From assembly GCA_003225595.1 (NCBI GenBank), contig QIAR01000230.1:1-13829 (forward strand): DNA of 13,829 bases, in the 5' to 3' direction. The stretch is from Acidobacteriota bacterium. Its GTDB lineage: Bacteria; Acidobacteriota; Terriglobia; Terriglobales; Acidobacteriaceae. Made by a program: the position numbers and the translations under genes. Below the pieces are notes generated by a model. The model was not told the origin of the DNA. It was given only the letters and a program-made list of their open reading frames with translations, and searched no databases. Below are positions 7,833 through 13,829 of the stretch, in pieces; positions within the stretch are counted from its first letter, which is position 1; every line of letters starts with the position of its first letter.

Positions 7833-7861
7833 TGAGAGAGGTCTCCAGGCTTCGAGCGAGA

Positions 7862-7890
7862 ATGTTAGGCCTAGCGGCCCATGAAGTCAA
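7862..7890 (-). promoter_or_regulatory. Promoter of the kinase gene
   Basis: On the minus strand TTGACT (7890-7885, 5/6 to consensus) is followed by exactly 17 bp and then TAACAT (7867-7862, 4/6). Transcription would begin near 7855, leaving a leader of about 23 nt that contains GGAGA (7846-7842) before the CTG at 7832. The spacer carries a GGCC-N4-GGCC inverted repeat that could be an operator. This placement supports translation starting upstream of the first ATG. Confidence 0.55.
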
Positions 7891-7924
7891 AGAAGATGAC
7901 TATTGAGATCTTTCGTCTCCTTGA

Positions 7925-7952
7925 AACAAACCAGGCCACCTTTCGGCGGCCT
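7925..7952 (-). terminator. Rho-independent terminator after the TonB-dependent receptor gene
   Basis: On the minus strand AGGCCGCC, loop GAAA, GGTGGCCT forms an 8-bp stem with one G-U pair and a stable tetraloop, followed by GGTTTGTTT. It lies about 40 nt after the receptor stop and before the kinase promoter, so the two genes are probably separate transcription units. Confidence 0.65.
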
Positions 7953-7955
7953 AAA

Positions 7956-7975
7956 ATCGTCAATCGAGAATCAAC
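7956..7975 (-). repeat. 20-bp 3'-flanking motif, copy 1
   Basis: Minus strand reads GTTGATTCTCGATTGACGAT, 17 nt after the receptor stop. It matches 18 of 20 bases of a motif in the same orientation 11 nt after the XRE-S24 stop. Function unknown. Confidence 0.55.
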
Positions 7976-7991
7976 TATGGCAAATCTCTTC

Positions 7992-10900
7992 TCACCACGT
8001 CAGCTTGAGGGCGAACTGGAACTGGCGGGGATCGAAAGCTGCCGTCGCTTTCTGACCGCTGTCCCAAAGCGGATTCACGTCGGCCACATTGAAACGGTTG
8101 ATGACGTTGAAAGCGTCCACTATGCCTTCGAGAGCGAGCCGGTCGCCGAAGGGGATGCGCTTGGCAATCCGAATGTCCGTGAAGATGTCTTTGGGCTTGA
8201 TTCCAGCATTCCGCCCGAGATTGCCCGTTAGCGTGCCATCGAGGAAGCAGGCCGGCTGCAGGAAACCTGTCGGCGAGAAGCGCGAAGCCGCTGGCTTATC
8301 TCCGCAGCCGTTGGTTGGCGTTCCGGCGGGCACAATCAGCGGACGATCGGTGGGCGTACTGAAATCGAAGTTGCGGTCGTCGCCGGTGATGATGTTGAAT
8401 GGCCGACCGGAAACGGCCTCGATGATTGGCGCCACCGTCCAGTTACTGAAGAATTTCTTCAAGAAGCCGTTGCCCAAATTGCCGCTCTGGTAGACCCCGC
8501 TGAACACGAAGCGATGGCGCTGGTCGAATAGCGAGTTGGAGCGCTCAGCGTTGGGATTGTAGTTGTCCTGCGGTTCAAGTGGCGATTGCAAGTCGGTCGA
8601 GTCATCGATGGCATGCGACCAGGTGTAGGAAGCCAAAAACTCGTAATGTTTGCCAAAGCGCTTGCGTAAGTTGGCAGTGAGGGCATGATACACCGAACTG
8701 CCGCTGGAGAAATTGGCCGGCATATCGCTGAAGGGGACGCAATTGGCAAAGCCGCCAGCTGGTCCAGCACAGTCGGTGCGTATGCCGTCGGCTTGCAGGA
8801 TCGCAGTTGCAATGGGCAGGCATGGAGCGAAAGCGCCCATCAGCGCCGGGTTGAACCCTGACGGCCGGAAGAAGCTCACCAGCGCGGCCGAGATCCAGGT
8901 TGGATTGAGAGGATCGCAGGGCACACTCGAGCCAACGCCGAGAGGCCCCAACGTAGCGGCGCCGGAGAGGGGATCGCTCAGGGCGGCCTGCCAGTTGGCG
9001 ATCAGGAACTGCGGCTTCACCGCGTTCACGTTGATCGGCCGGTTCAGATGACGGCCTCCGTTGAAGTTGTATTCCAGGCCGAGCGACAGATCGTGTCCCA
9101 ATTCCCGCTCGAAGGTGAGATTGGCTTGATGTGAAACGTCGTACACAAAATTCTTGGAATTCGGAAAACCAAAGGGCTGGATGCCGAGGGGAATACCAGC
9201 GTTCAGATACTGCTGGCCCACAAAGATGGAAGGCGCATTGGGCGCGGCATTGAAGCGCTGCTCGTTGGCCAGGTAGTCAAAAGCGGCCGGCAAACACAAC
9301 CCGGAGAGCCCTTGAAATGTGTTGGATGCGTTCAGTGGACAGGTGAGGGGACTGTAGGGCCCGGGCACAACGCCCGGCGCTCCGGGACCGATGATAAGTT
9401 GCGGCCCCTGCGATCCATCGGCCACGTCCGCGATGAACGCTAGTCCCAGTAGCGGGTGACCGTAGAACATGCCATAGGAGGCGCGGAGGACGCCTTTGCC
9501 ATCCTTCCAAGGATCCCAAGCCAAGCCAATGCGCGGCGCCACGTTGTTGAAGTCACGCGGGATGCCTTGTGTGATGCCCAAAAAGTCTTGGCCGGTTTTC
9601 GCCAACGCGTTCAGAGGACTGAATTGTGGCGTGAACTCCACGTCATAGCGAACGCCGAAATTCAGCGTGAGGTTAGACTTCATGCGCCAGGAGTCTTGGA
9701 TGAAGGCGCCAGCGGTGGTGTTGGAGAAAGCATCATGTGGATTGCCCACGCCCTGGATGAAGTTGGATGGGATACCCGCTCCGTAGGTTTGGACCGGATT
9801 GAAAGCGGGAAAGGGCGGGAGGCCGGAAGGCGTAGTTCCAGGAAATACGTGCTGGGTGCCAAAGTTGTAGATGCCGCCAAAGTTCACGGTGAAGTCGGCA
9901 CTCAACGGCAGATAGTTGCCGTCCACGCCGAACTTGATATTGTGCGTGCCTTTGGAAATCGAGAAGTTGTCCGTCGCTTGGTAGCGCTGCTCGGTGCGAT
10001 TGACGAAAGAGAAGGGCTCGCGTCCGAAGAAGGCGAAACCAGGAATATTGACTGCCACATTGCTTCCGCCGGGGCCACGCGAAAAGCCGTATAGCAGCCC
10101 ACGGCGGGCGTATTGGAATCGAAATTCGTTGATCTTGTTATTGCCAATGGTCCACTGGTCCTGAGCGGTGATGCTCCAGTCGTGGTAGTTCTGGGTGGAG
10201 GTGCGCGAGAAAGCGTTTTGCCCGAAGTTCTGAGGTCCTTGCGCTTGTACCTGGATGCCGGTCACGTCGCTGGGACTCACTCCGCCACGCAGCGTCAGGC
10301 GGTTGCTCGAACTTAAGTTATGGTCCAGGCGCAGCGAGTAGAGGTCGGTGTGCTCTGAGACTGGAAAATTGCCGATCAGGCTGTTGAGCGAGACGAAGGA
10401 GGCCGGTACGAAGCACCCGGTAGGCGGGGGCACGCTGGGCGGGCAGCTTGTGGGAAAAGCGCTCACGCCGCCGATGGTCCCCGGCCACGCTCCGTTGATC
10501 GACATGCCGGAAGAAGCCCCGGCGAGAGCGGTGTAATTAGCCACTTCCGCGCCGAAGCCCGTTGGATCCAGGGCTTCCGCCTGCAGCACAGCAGGATTCG
10601 TCAAGAATGCGATCTGGTCGGGAGTCAATTGCAGGACACCGAAGGGTTGGCCCACCCGCGTGGTATCGAACGGAATCAACCCAAAATTATTGGCTCCAAT
10701 CGAAGAGAAGCCGGTTTCCTGCCGCCAGGTTCCTTCGTACGAGAAGTAGTAAAAGGTTCTGTCTTTCTTGAGCGCTCCGCCAAAAGCCGCGCCGGCCTGC
10801 ACGCGCGTATAGGCGGGATTCGAAACCGTGCTGAACGGGTTCACCGCCTGAAAGTTACGGTTGCGAATATATCCGAATGCGGAGCCGTGAAAAGCGTCGG

Positions 10901-11636
10901 AGCCGGAGCGGGTAATGATGTTTACCACGCCGCCCGAGGCGCGGCCATATTCGGCGGCGTAACCGTTGGTGATGATCTGGAATTCCTGCACGGCCTCCTG
11001 CGACACCGTCGAGCGGATGCCGTTCACCGAATTGTCGACCGCATCGGCTCCATCGACGTTGACCAGATTGGCGCGAGCCCGTTGTCCGCTCATGTTCAGC
11101 CCGGAGGTGGGTGCAGCCCCGATCGAAGGCGCGTCATCACGGGCCAGCCGCGAATCAGTGAGGGCGAAATTGATGTAGTTGCGGCCGTTGATGGGCAGGT
11201 TGTCGATGCGCTGCTGCGTAATTGTATCGGTGGAGGAAGTGCGCTGCGTCTCCACCAACTCAGCTTCAGAGCTGACGGTCACTATTTCCTGCGTGCCGGC
11301 GACAGAAAGCGTGATCGGCAGCGTCCGCATTTGACCGACAGTGACGTCTTGATCTTTAGCTTCTATGCTCGCGAAGCCTGGAGCACTAACCGTAAGGGTG
11401 TATCTACCGGGAGGCAAAGACAGCAGCCGGTATTCTCCGTCGACATTCTCGGTGGTCGATCGCTCGAAAGCTTTGGCTTGTTCGCGCGCTGTCACCGTGG
11501 CATTGGTCACGACACTGCCCCGCTGGTCCCTCACAAGGACGTGCAGGTCACCGGTGGCGGCTCCCTGGGCGGCAGCGAGTGTAGTCAGGAGCAGAATCAG
11601 AAACGCTACCGAAAGGATTTTCATAGTCGGGTTCAT
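7992..11636 (-). CDS. TonB-dependent receptor, Oar-like, with N-terminal carboxypeptidase-regulatory-like domain
   Basis: A 1214-aa outer-membrane protein of the large Acidobacteriota receptor type, likely taking up a glycan, peptide or other bulky substrate by TonB energy; the ligand cannot be told. Signal peptide MKILSVAFLILLLTTLAAAQ (5-24). A CarboxypepD_reg-like beta-sandwich follows (about 28-112; DGEYRLLSLPPGRYTLTVSA is typical). The plug spans about 125-250, with LPINGRNYINF, VDGADAVDNSVNGIRST and EFQIITNGYAAEYGRASGG, then ITRSGSDAFHGSAFGYIRN leads into the barrel. The protein ends in FALKLTW, an aromatic last residue as expected for outer-membrane barrels. The ATG at 11636 is chosen because AGGAG lies 4 nt upstream and it gives a short n-region; an in-frame ATG 90 nt upstream would bury the signal peptide. 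I see no clear TonB box. Flanked by a terminator on the kinase side. Confidence 0.94.
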   Translation of the reverse strand: MNPTMKILSVAFLILLLTTLAAAQGAATGDLHVLVRDQRGSVVTNATVTAREQAKAFERSTTENVDGEYRLLSLPPGRYTLTVSAPGFASIEAKDQDVTVGQMRTLPITLSVAGTQEIVTVSSEAELVETQRTSSTDTITQQRIDNLPINGRNYINFALTDSRLARDDAPSIGAAPTSGLNMSGQRARANLVNVDGADAVDNSVNGIRSTVSQEAVQEFQIITNGYAAEYGRASGGVVNIITRSGSDAFHGSAFGYIRNRNFQAVNPFSTVSNPAYTRVQAGAAFGGALKKDRTFYYFSYEGTWRQETGFSSIGANNFGLIPFDTTRVGQPFGVLQLTPDQIAFLTNPAVLQAEALDPTGFGAEVANYTALAGASSGMSINGAWPGTIGGVSAFPTSCPPSVPPPTGCFVPASFVSLNSLIGNFPVSEHTDLYSLRLDHNLSSSNRLTLRGGVSPSDVTGIQVQAQGPQNFGQNAFSRTSTQNYHDWSITAQDQWTIGNNKINEFRFQYARRGLLYGFSRGPGGSNVAVNIPGFAFFGREPFSFVNRTEQRYQATDNFSISKGTHNIKFGVDGNYLPLSADFTVNFGGIYNFGTQHVFPGTTPSGLPPFPAFNPVQTYGAGIPSNFIQGVGNPHDAFSNTTAGAFIQDSWRMKSNLTLNFGVRYDVEFTPQFSPLNALAKTGQDFLGITQGIPRDFNNVAPRIGLAWDPWKDGKGVLRASYGMFYGHPLLGLAFIADVADGSQGPQLIIGPGAPGVVPGPYSPLTCPLNASNTFQGLSGLCLPAAFDYLANEQRFNAAPNAPSIFVGQQYLNAGIPLGIQPFGFPNSKNFVYDVSHQANLTFERELGHDLSLGLEYNFNGGRHLNRPINVNAVKPQFLIANWQAALSDPLSGAATLGPLGVGSSVPCDPLNPTWISAALVSFFRPSGFNPALMGAFAPCLPIATAILQADGIRTDCAGPAGGFANCVPFSDMPANFSSGSSVYHALTANLRKRFGKHYEFLASYTWSHAIDDSTDLQSPLEPQDNYNPNAERSNSLFDQRHRFVFSGVYQSGNLGNGFLKKFFSNWTVAPIIEAVSGRPFNIITGDDRNFDFSTPTDRPLIVPAGTPTNGCGDKPAASRFSPTGFLQPACFLDGTLTGNLGRNAGIKPKDIFTDIRIAKRIPFGDRLALEGIVDAFNVINRFNVADVNPLWDSGQKATAAFDPRQFQFALKLTW

Positions 11637-11753
11637 AGGTCTCCTCGTCTCGCCACGCGAGCCGCGGGCGGGCGGCAGAAAGCAAGCTCCCCAAATCGTT
11701 TGGCGGGCTTCGAAAAAAATGATCACATTGGCGGGCAGATTAGTATCCGCAGG

Positions 11754-11782
11754 TTTTTACATCAGAAAGCCCGTGGAAGCAA
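11754..11782 (-). promoter_or_regulatory. Weak candidate promoter of the receptor gene
   Basis: Minus strand TTGCTT (11782-11777), 17-bp spacer, TAAAAA (11759-11754). Both boxes are partial matches. It would give a leader of about 110 nt containing a small inverted repeat CCAAA-TCG-TTTGG (11691-11703). Nothing else is obvious in the 227 bp between the receptor start and the ankyrin stop. Confidence 0.28.
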
Positions 11783-11863
11783 GCTATATCGGTGAGGAGA
11801 ATAGGCTTAGTAAGTTGCAAGTTTGGGTCGAATTGCAGGTGGGCAGCAAAATTCCCTGACAGT

Positions 11864-12520
11864 TTAGGCGGCGCCGAGTGTGCGGGCGATCTCGCCATGG
11901 CCTTTCTCCCTAGCCAATTGCACAGGTGTGACGCCCTCATCATTTTTCACGGTGGGATCGGCGCCGTGCTTGAGCAATAGTGCGATCATGTCGTTGTCGC
12001 CACGCTGTGCAGCCTCATGCAGCGCGGTCCATCCTTGCTGTTGTTTGGCATTGGGCGGAGCGCCATGTTCGAGCAGCGCTTGCACGACAGCGAGGCTGTG
12101 TCCTGCGGCGGCGGAATGGAGGGGCATGACACTCATCGGATTTTTTGCAACGGCATCAACCTGGGCACCCTGTTCGAGCAGCAGCCGAGCTGCGTCTTCT
12201 TTTGCGAAAAAGCAGGCGAAGTGCAGCGGCGTGAACCCATCGGAGGACCAGGCGTTCACCAGAGCGGGGTTGTCGCCGACGAGTTCGGATATTCGACTGA
12301 TGTTGCCCAGGCTCGCCGCTTCGAATATATCGAGATCACGCTGTGCGGCCAGCAGCAAGTCGAGGATATCTTTGCGCTGGCGATAGAGAGCGTGCATGAT
12401 GGCGGAGACTCCAGTGGAATCTCGGGCGGTGGCATAGGATGCATCTTGAGCCAGCAGTTCGCGAGTTTTCACGATGTCTCCGGCTTGGATTGCATCGATG
12501 ATTTCTTGTCTGGTGTGCAT
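11864..12520 (-). CDS. Ankyrin-repeat protein
   Basis: A 218-aa protein made almost entirely of about five to six ankyrin repeats, a protein-binding scaffold. The clearest repeats are at 93-124 (SDGFTPLHFACFFAKEDAAR, then LLLEQGAQVDA), 132-157 (MPLHSAAAGHSLAVVQALLE) and 162-190 (QGWTALHEAAQRGDNDMIAL, then LLKHGADPT). A last half-repeat is GVTPVQLAREKGHGEIARTL. The N-terminal repeats are degenerate; residues 28-62 (YATARDSTGVSAIMHALYRQ) still fit. No signal peptide or membrane helix, so it is probably cytoplasmic. The ATG has AGGGA about 8 nt upstream. Partner unknown; neighbouring genes on this strand are separated by gaps of over 150 bp, so no operon is evident. Confidence 0.92.
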   Translation of the reverse strand: MHTRQEIIDAIQAGDIVKTRELLAQDASYATARDSTGVSAIMHALYRQRKDILDLLLAAQRDLDIFEAASLGNISRISELVGDNPALVNAWSSDGFTPLHFACFFAKEDAARLLLEQGAQVDAVAKNPMSVMPLHSAAAGHSLAVVQALLEHGAPPNAKQQQGWTALHEAAQRGDNDMIALLLKHGADPTVKNDEGVTPVQLAREKGHGEIARTLGAA

Positions 12521-12641
12521 ACTTTTTGTCCCTACGTTCCCGATTTAGTTAGTGACGCGGGATTCTTGATTATTGCTTTAGGACTCTAGGATGTGGACAA
12601 AAATTCAAATGCAGGTGCTGATTGTCCCGATAGTAATTTTC

Positions 12642-12661
12642 ATCGTCCATCGAAAATCAAC
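12642..12661 (-). repeat. 20-bp 3'-flanking motif, copy 2
   Basis: Minus strand reads GTTGATTTTCGATGGACGAT, 11 nt after the XRE-S24 stop; 18 of 20 bases match the copy after the TonB-dependent receptor, in the same orientation. The intervening stop-proximal sequence also contains GATTGACGATT, so this may be a degraded short repeat family. Confidence 0.55.
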
Positions 12662-12672
12662 AATCGTCAATC

Positions 12673-13374
12673 CTATGTCTCGATTCCCACATGGCAAATG
12701 CGACCGACGATATAGTCCGCGGAACGCTTGTCTTCCTCGATGCTCATGACCTCGACGGGATAAGCCTGGTTATGGGGCCGTAGGATGAGGTGGTTGCCGG
12801 CAACTTCGACATACTTGACGGTGCAGGTACGGTCCTTGGCGACAGCATACATGTTGGAGTCGCTCTTGCGGTAGGGCTTGAGTGAGTTGTAATGGCGGTC
12901 AATGAGGACGATGGCGCCCGGCAACAGACGGGGATACATGCTCATGCCCTCGCGGCCGTCTAACTTGATAAGCACGAAGCGTTCCCAGTGATCGCGATTA
13001 CCCTCAAGTTCCGGACGGAGGCGGCGCAGGAAGCTTTTCTTGAATTTCAGGATCTCCCGGACGTTCATGCTCCTAATAAGCGGCTCGGTAGCGGCCACGT
13101 GGCCTTCCACTAAGAGCACGTTATCGAACTCGTCTTCACCTGGAGGAACGATGCTGGCACGTTTGTTGACTTCGCTCGGATCGAGCAGGTCGAGCACTGA
13201 GAGATGCTGGACGTTAAGCACCTTGTCCATGCCCTCCAGGCTTAAACCTCGCTTACGGTTGAGGAAGTTGGAAATGTGAGCCTGCTTGAAGCCGGTCTGC
13301 TCCGCCAGTCGAAGGCCGGTCAGTTCGCCTTCTTCAATGCGCTCCCACAACGCCTTGCGCAAGTTTTCCTGCAA
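12673..13374 (-). CDS. XRE-family transcriptional repressor with S24 (LexA/CI-like) domain, TTG start
   Basis: A 233-aa two-domain regulator. The N-terminal helix-turn-helix is at about 17-47, with GLRLAEQTGFKQAHISNFLN (recognition helix QAHISNFLN) and RGLSLEGMDKVL. The C-terminal S24 domain has the expected serine in GMSMYPRLLPGAIVLID (143-159, Ser145) and lysine in TCTVKYVEV (Lys187), followed by HLILRPHNQAYPVEV. In LexA/CI relatives this pair cuts the protein between the domains when DNA damage activates RecA. I do not see an obvious Ala-Gly or Cys-Gly cleavage site in the linker (65-130), so self-cleavage is uncertain. The reading frame opens at TTG 13374, directly after an in-frame TGA. 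It has no Shine-Dalgarno, whereas the TTG four codons later has AGGA 4 nt before it. An ATG at 13384 is in a different frame. Probably controls the divergent genes. Confidence 0.9.
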   Translation of the reverse strand: MQENLRKALWERIEEGELTGLRLAEQTGFKQAHISNFLNRKRGLSLEGMDKVLNVQHLSVLDLLDPSEVNKRASIVPPGEDEFDNVLLVEGHVAATEPLIRSMNVREILKFKKSFLRRLRPELEGNRDHWERFVLIKLDGREGMSMYPRLLPGAIVLIDRHYNSLKPYRKSDSNMYAVAKDRTCTVKYVEVAGNHLILRPHNQAYPVEVMSIEEDKRSADYIVGRICHVGIET

Positions 13375-13391
13375 CGCTCGTCATAGGAGGA

Positions 13392-13400
13392 AGTATAACA
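13392..13400 (-). promoter_or_regulatory. Extended -10 element for the repressor gene (proximal)
   Basis: Minus strand TGT-TATACT (13400-13392) is an extended -10 with a 5/6 hexamer and no good -35. Transcription would start near 13385, about 11 nt before the TTG. The same 10-mer (TGTTATACTT) recurs 42 bp further upstream (13442-13433), possibly a second promoter or a second operator half-site on the same helix face. Confidence 0.4.
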
Positions 13401-13411
13401 CTGGGGTTATA
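13394..13411. promoter_or_regulatory. Candidate operator: inverted repeat TATAAC-N6-GTTATA
   Basis: A perfect 6+6 inverted repeat with 6-bp spacer overlaps the proximal extended -10 of the XRE-S24 gene, where an autorepressor would bind. Extra TATAAC half-sites lie at 13436-13441 and 13503-13508 in the same divergent region. Assignment to this regulator is inference from position and symmetry. Confidence 0.4.
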
Positions 13412-13544
13412 GCATATAGATATATGAAAGGTAAGTATAACATCTCCAAGAGAATAGATTCCTTGACTTCGACAAACGAGCAGCTATAGGATGAACCTTT
13501 CTTATAACTAATACTGAAGCGTAGGAAAAGTCACGATTATTCAC

Positions 13545-13573
13545 TTGACACAAATGGCCTGATTTGCTAACCT
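13545..13573 (+). promoter_or_regulatory. Promoter of the coiled-coil/transposase operon
   Basis: TTGACA (13545-13550) is a perfect -35; after 17 bp comes TAACCT (13568-13573), preceded by TGC, which makes an extended -10. The expected start of transcription, about 7 nt downstream, falls on or next to the GTG at 13580, so the mRNA would be leaderless or nearly so. Confidence 0.6.
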
Positions 13574-13579
13574 GTATCT

Positions 13580-13765
13580 GTGCCGAAGTTAGTGTTAGAT
13601 CGTGTCCAGAAACTGCGGCAAGAAATAGCCGAGATCAACGAAGCAAACCGTGCGCACGTCAACAGGAGAGATGCAGGAGCAGTCGTCAAGCAGGAACGGC
13701 GGCTTCAGCGATTGTTGGAAGTCCTAGATGAATTGAAGTCCCTGACTGACTGGAAAAAGCCATGA
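13580..13765 (+). CDS. Small coiled-coil protein of unknown function upstream of a transposase-like gene
   Basis: A 61-aa protein, not recognised. It is almost wholly charged alpha-helix: LVLDRVQKLRQEIAEINEAN and later RRLQRLLEVLDELKSL carry leucine/isoleucine heptads separated by a polar hinge (HVNRRDAG), suggesting an antiparallel helical hairpin or dimer. No signal peptide or membrane segment. The start is GTG with no Shine-Dalgarno, and the promoter places the RNA 5' end at this codon. The TGA overlaps the ATG of the next gene as ATGA, a sign of translational coupling. It may be an accessory or control protein of the mobile element (inference). Confidence 0.75.
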   Translation: MPKLVLDRVQKLRQEIAEINEANRAHVNRRDAGAVVKQERRLQRLLEVLDELKSLTDWKKP

Positions 13766-13829
13766 ATATCCGCGAAGCCCATGAGAAGTTCGCCACTGAT
13801 GAGCAGTGCTTGCAGTACATCCAGCAGAT
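13762..13829 (+). CDS. N-terminus of a probable IS1595-type transposase, cut by the window edge
   Basis: Only 22 complete codons are visible: MNIREAHEKFATDEQCLQYI then QQ. The pattern (M..., a short helix, F.T.E/D..C..Y/I) resembles the start of IS1595-family transposases, which continue with a zinc-ribbon segment and a DDE-type catalytic domain. This is a recollection of the family, not a search result, and the fragment is too short to be certain. It starts inside the stop of the 61-aa gene (4-nt overlap), so the two are translated together. The terminal inverted repeat of an element could not be identified. Confidence 0.55.
   Translation, partial: MNIREAHEKFATDEQCLQYIQQ

Noticed and set aside
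11637..11726. N-terminal extension of the TonB-dependent receptor
   Set aside because: An in-frame ATG exists at 11726 but would place about 34 polar residues before the signal peptide; ATG 11636 has AGGAG at the right distance.
10629..11795. Long plus-strand open frame (388 codons)
   Set aside because: Antisense shadow of the TonB-dependent receptor; low-complexity His/Arg-rich product without a ribosome site.
13385..13489. Short plus-strand gene after AGGAGG at 13385
   Set aside because: The nearest ATG (13424) is over 30 nt away and gives only 21 codons; AGGAGG here is probably chance.

Overview
The window looks like a chromosomal segment of an Acidobacteriota bacterium (Terriglobia/Koribacter-like). 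This is an inference from gene content: a very large TonB-dependent receptor with an N-terminal carboxypeptidase-regulatory-like domain, a membrane Ser/Thr kinase fused to TPRs, and an XRE-S24 repressor of a type common there, all in moderately GC-rich DNA. No rRNA, tRNA or CRISPR array was seen.

Layout. (1) 1-1959, minus: the first 653 codons of purL (FGAM synthase, small type), cut by the left edge. (2) 2160-3514, plus: a quinone-oxidoreductase-like MDR enzyme followed 32 bp later by a small VOC/glyoxalase-fold protein, probably one operon, divergent from purL. (3) 3590-4249, minus: a flavin-binding PNPOx-like protein, convergent with the operon. (4) 4285-4919: a tandem array of five 122-130 bp units. 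Each unit carries a copy of the last ~21 codons of the neighbouring kinase gene plus a GC-rich hairpin. (5) 4848-7832, minus: receptor-like Ser/Thr kinase with TPRs, apparently starting at CTG. (6) 7992-11636, minus: Oar/SusC-like TonB-dependent receptor, with a hairpin terminator between it and the kinase. (7) 11864-12520, minus: cytoplasmic ankyrin-repeat protein. (8) 12673-13374, minus: XRE-type repressor with an S24 (LexA/CI) domain. (9) 13580 to the right edge, plus: a 61-aa coiled-coil protein overlapping by ATGA the start of a gene resembling an IS1595-type transposase. It is transcribed divergently from the repressor across an AT-rich region with TATAAC half-sites.

The most unusual signals are three. 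The array grew in place from the 3' end of the kinase gene; its hairpin core is identical in all five units while the ex-coding half has drifted. Almost the same palindrome (29 nt, two differences, which are compensatory in the stem) also sits in frame inside purL, so it appears to be a dispersed palindromic element able to insert into a protein-coding gene, like Rickettsia palindromic elements. Finally, the right-hand end looks like a phage-style switch: an S24 repressor faces a probably leaderless coiled-coil/transposase operon.
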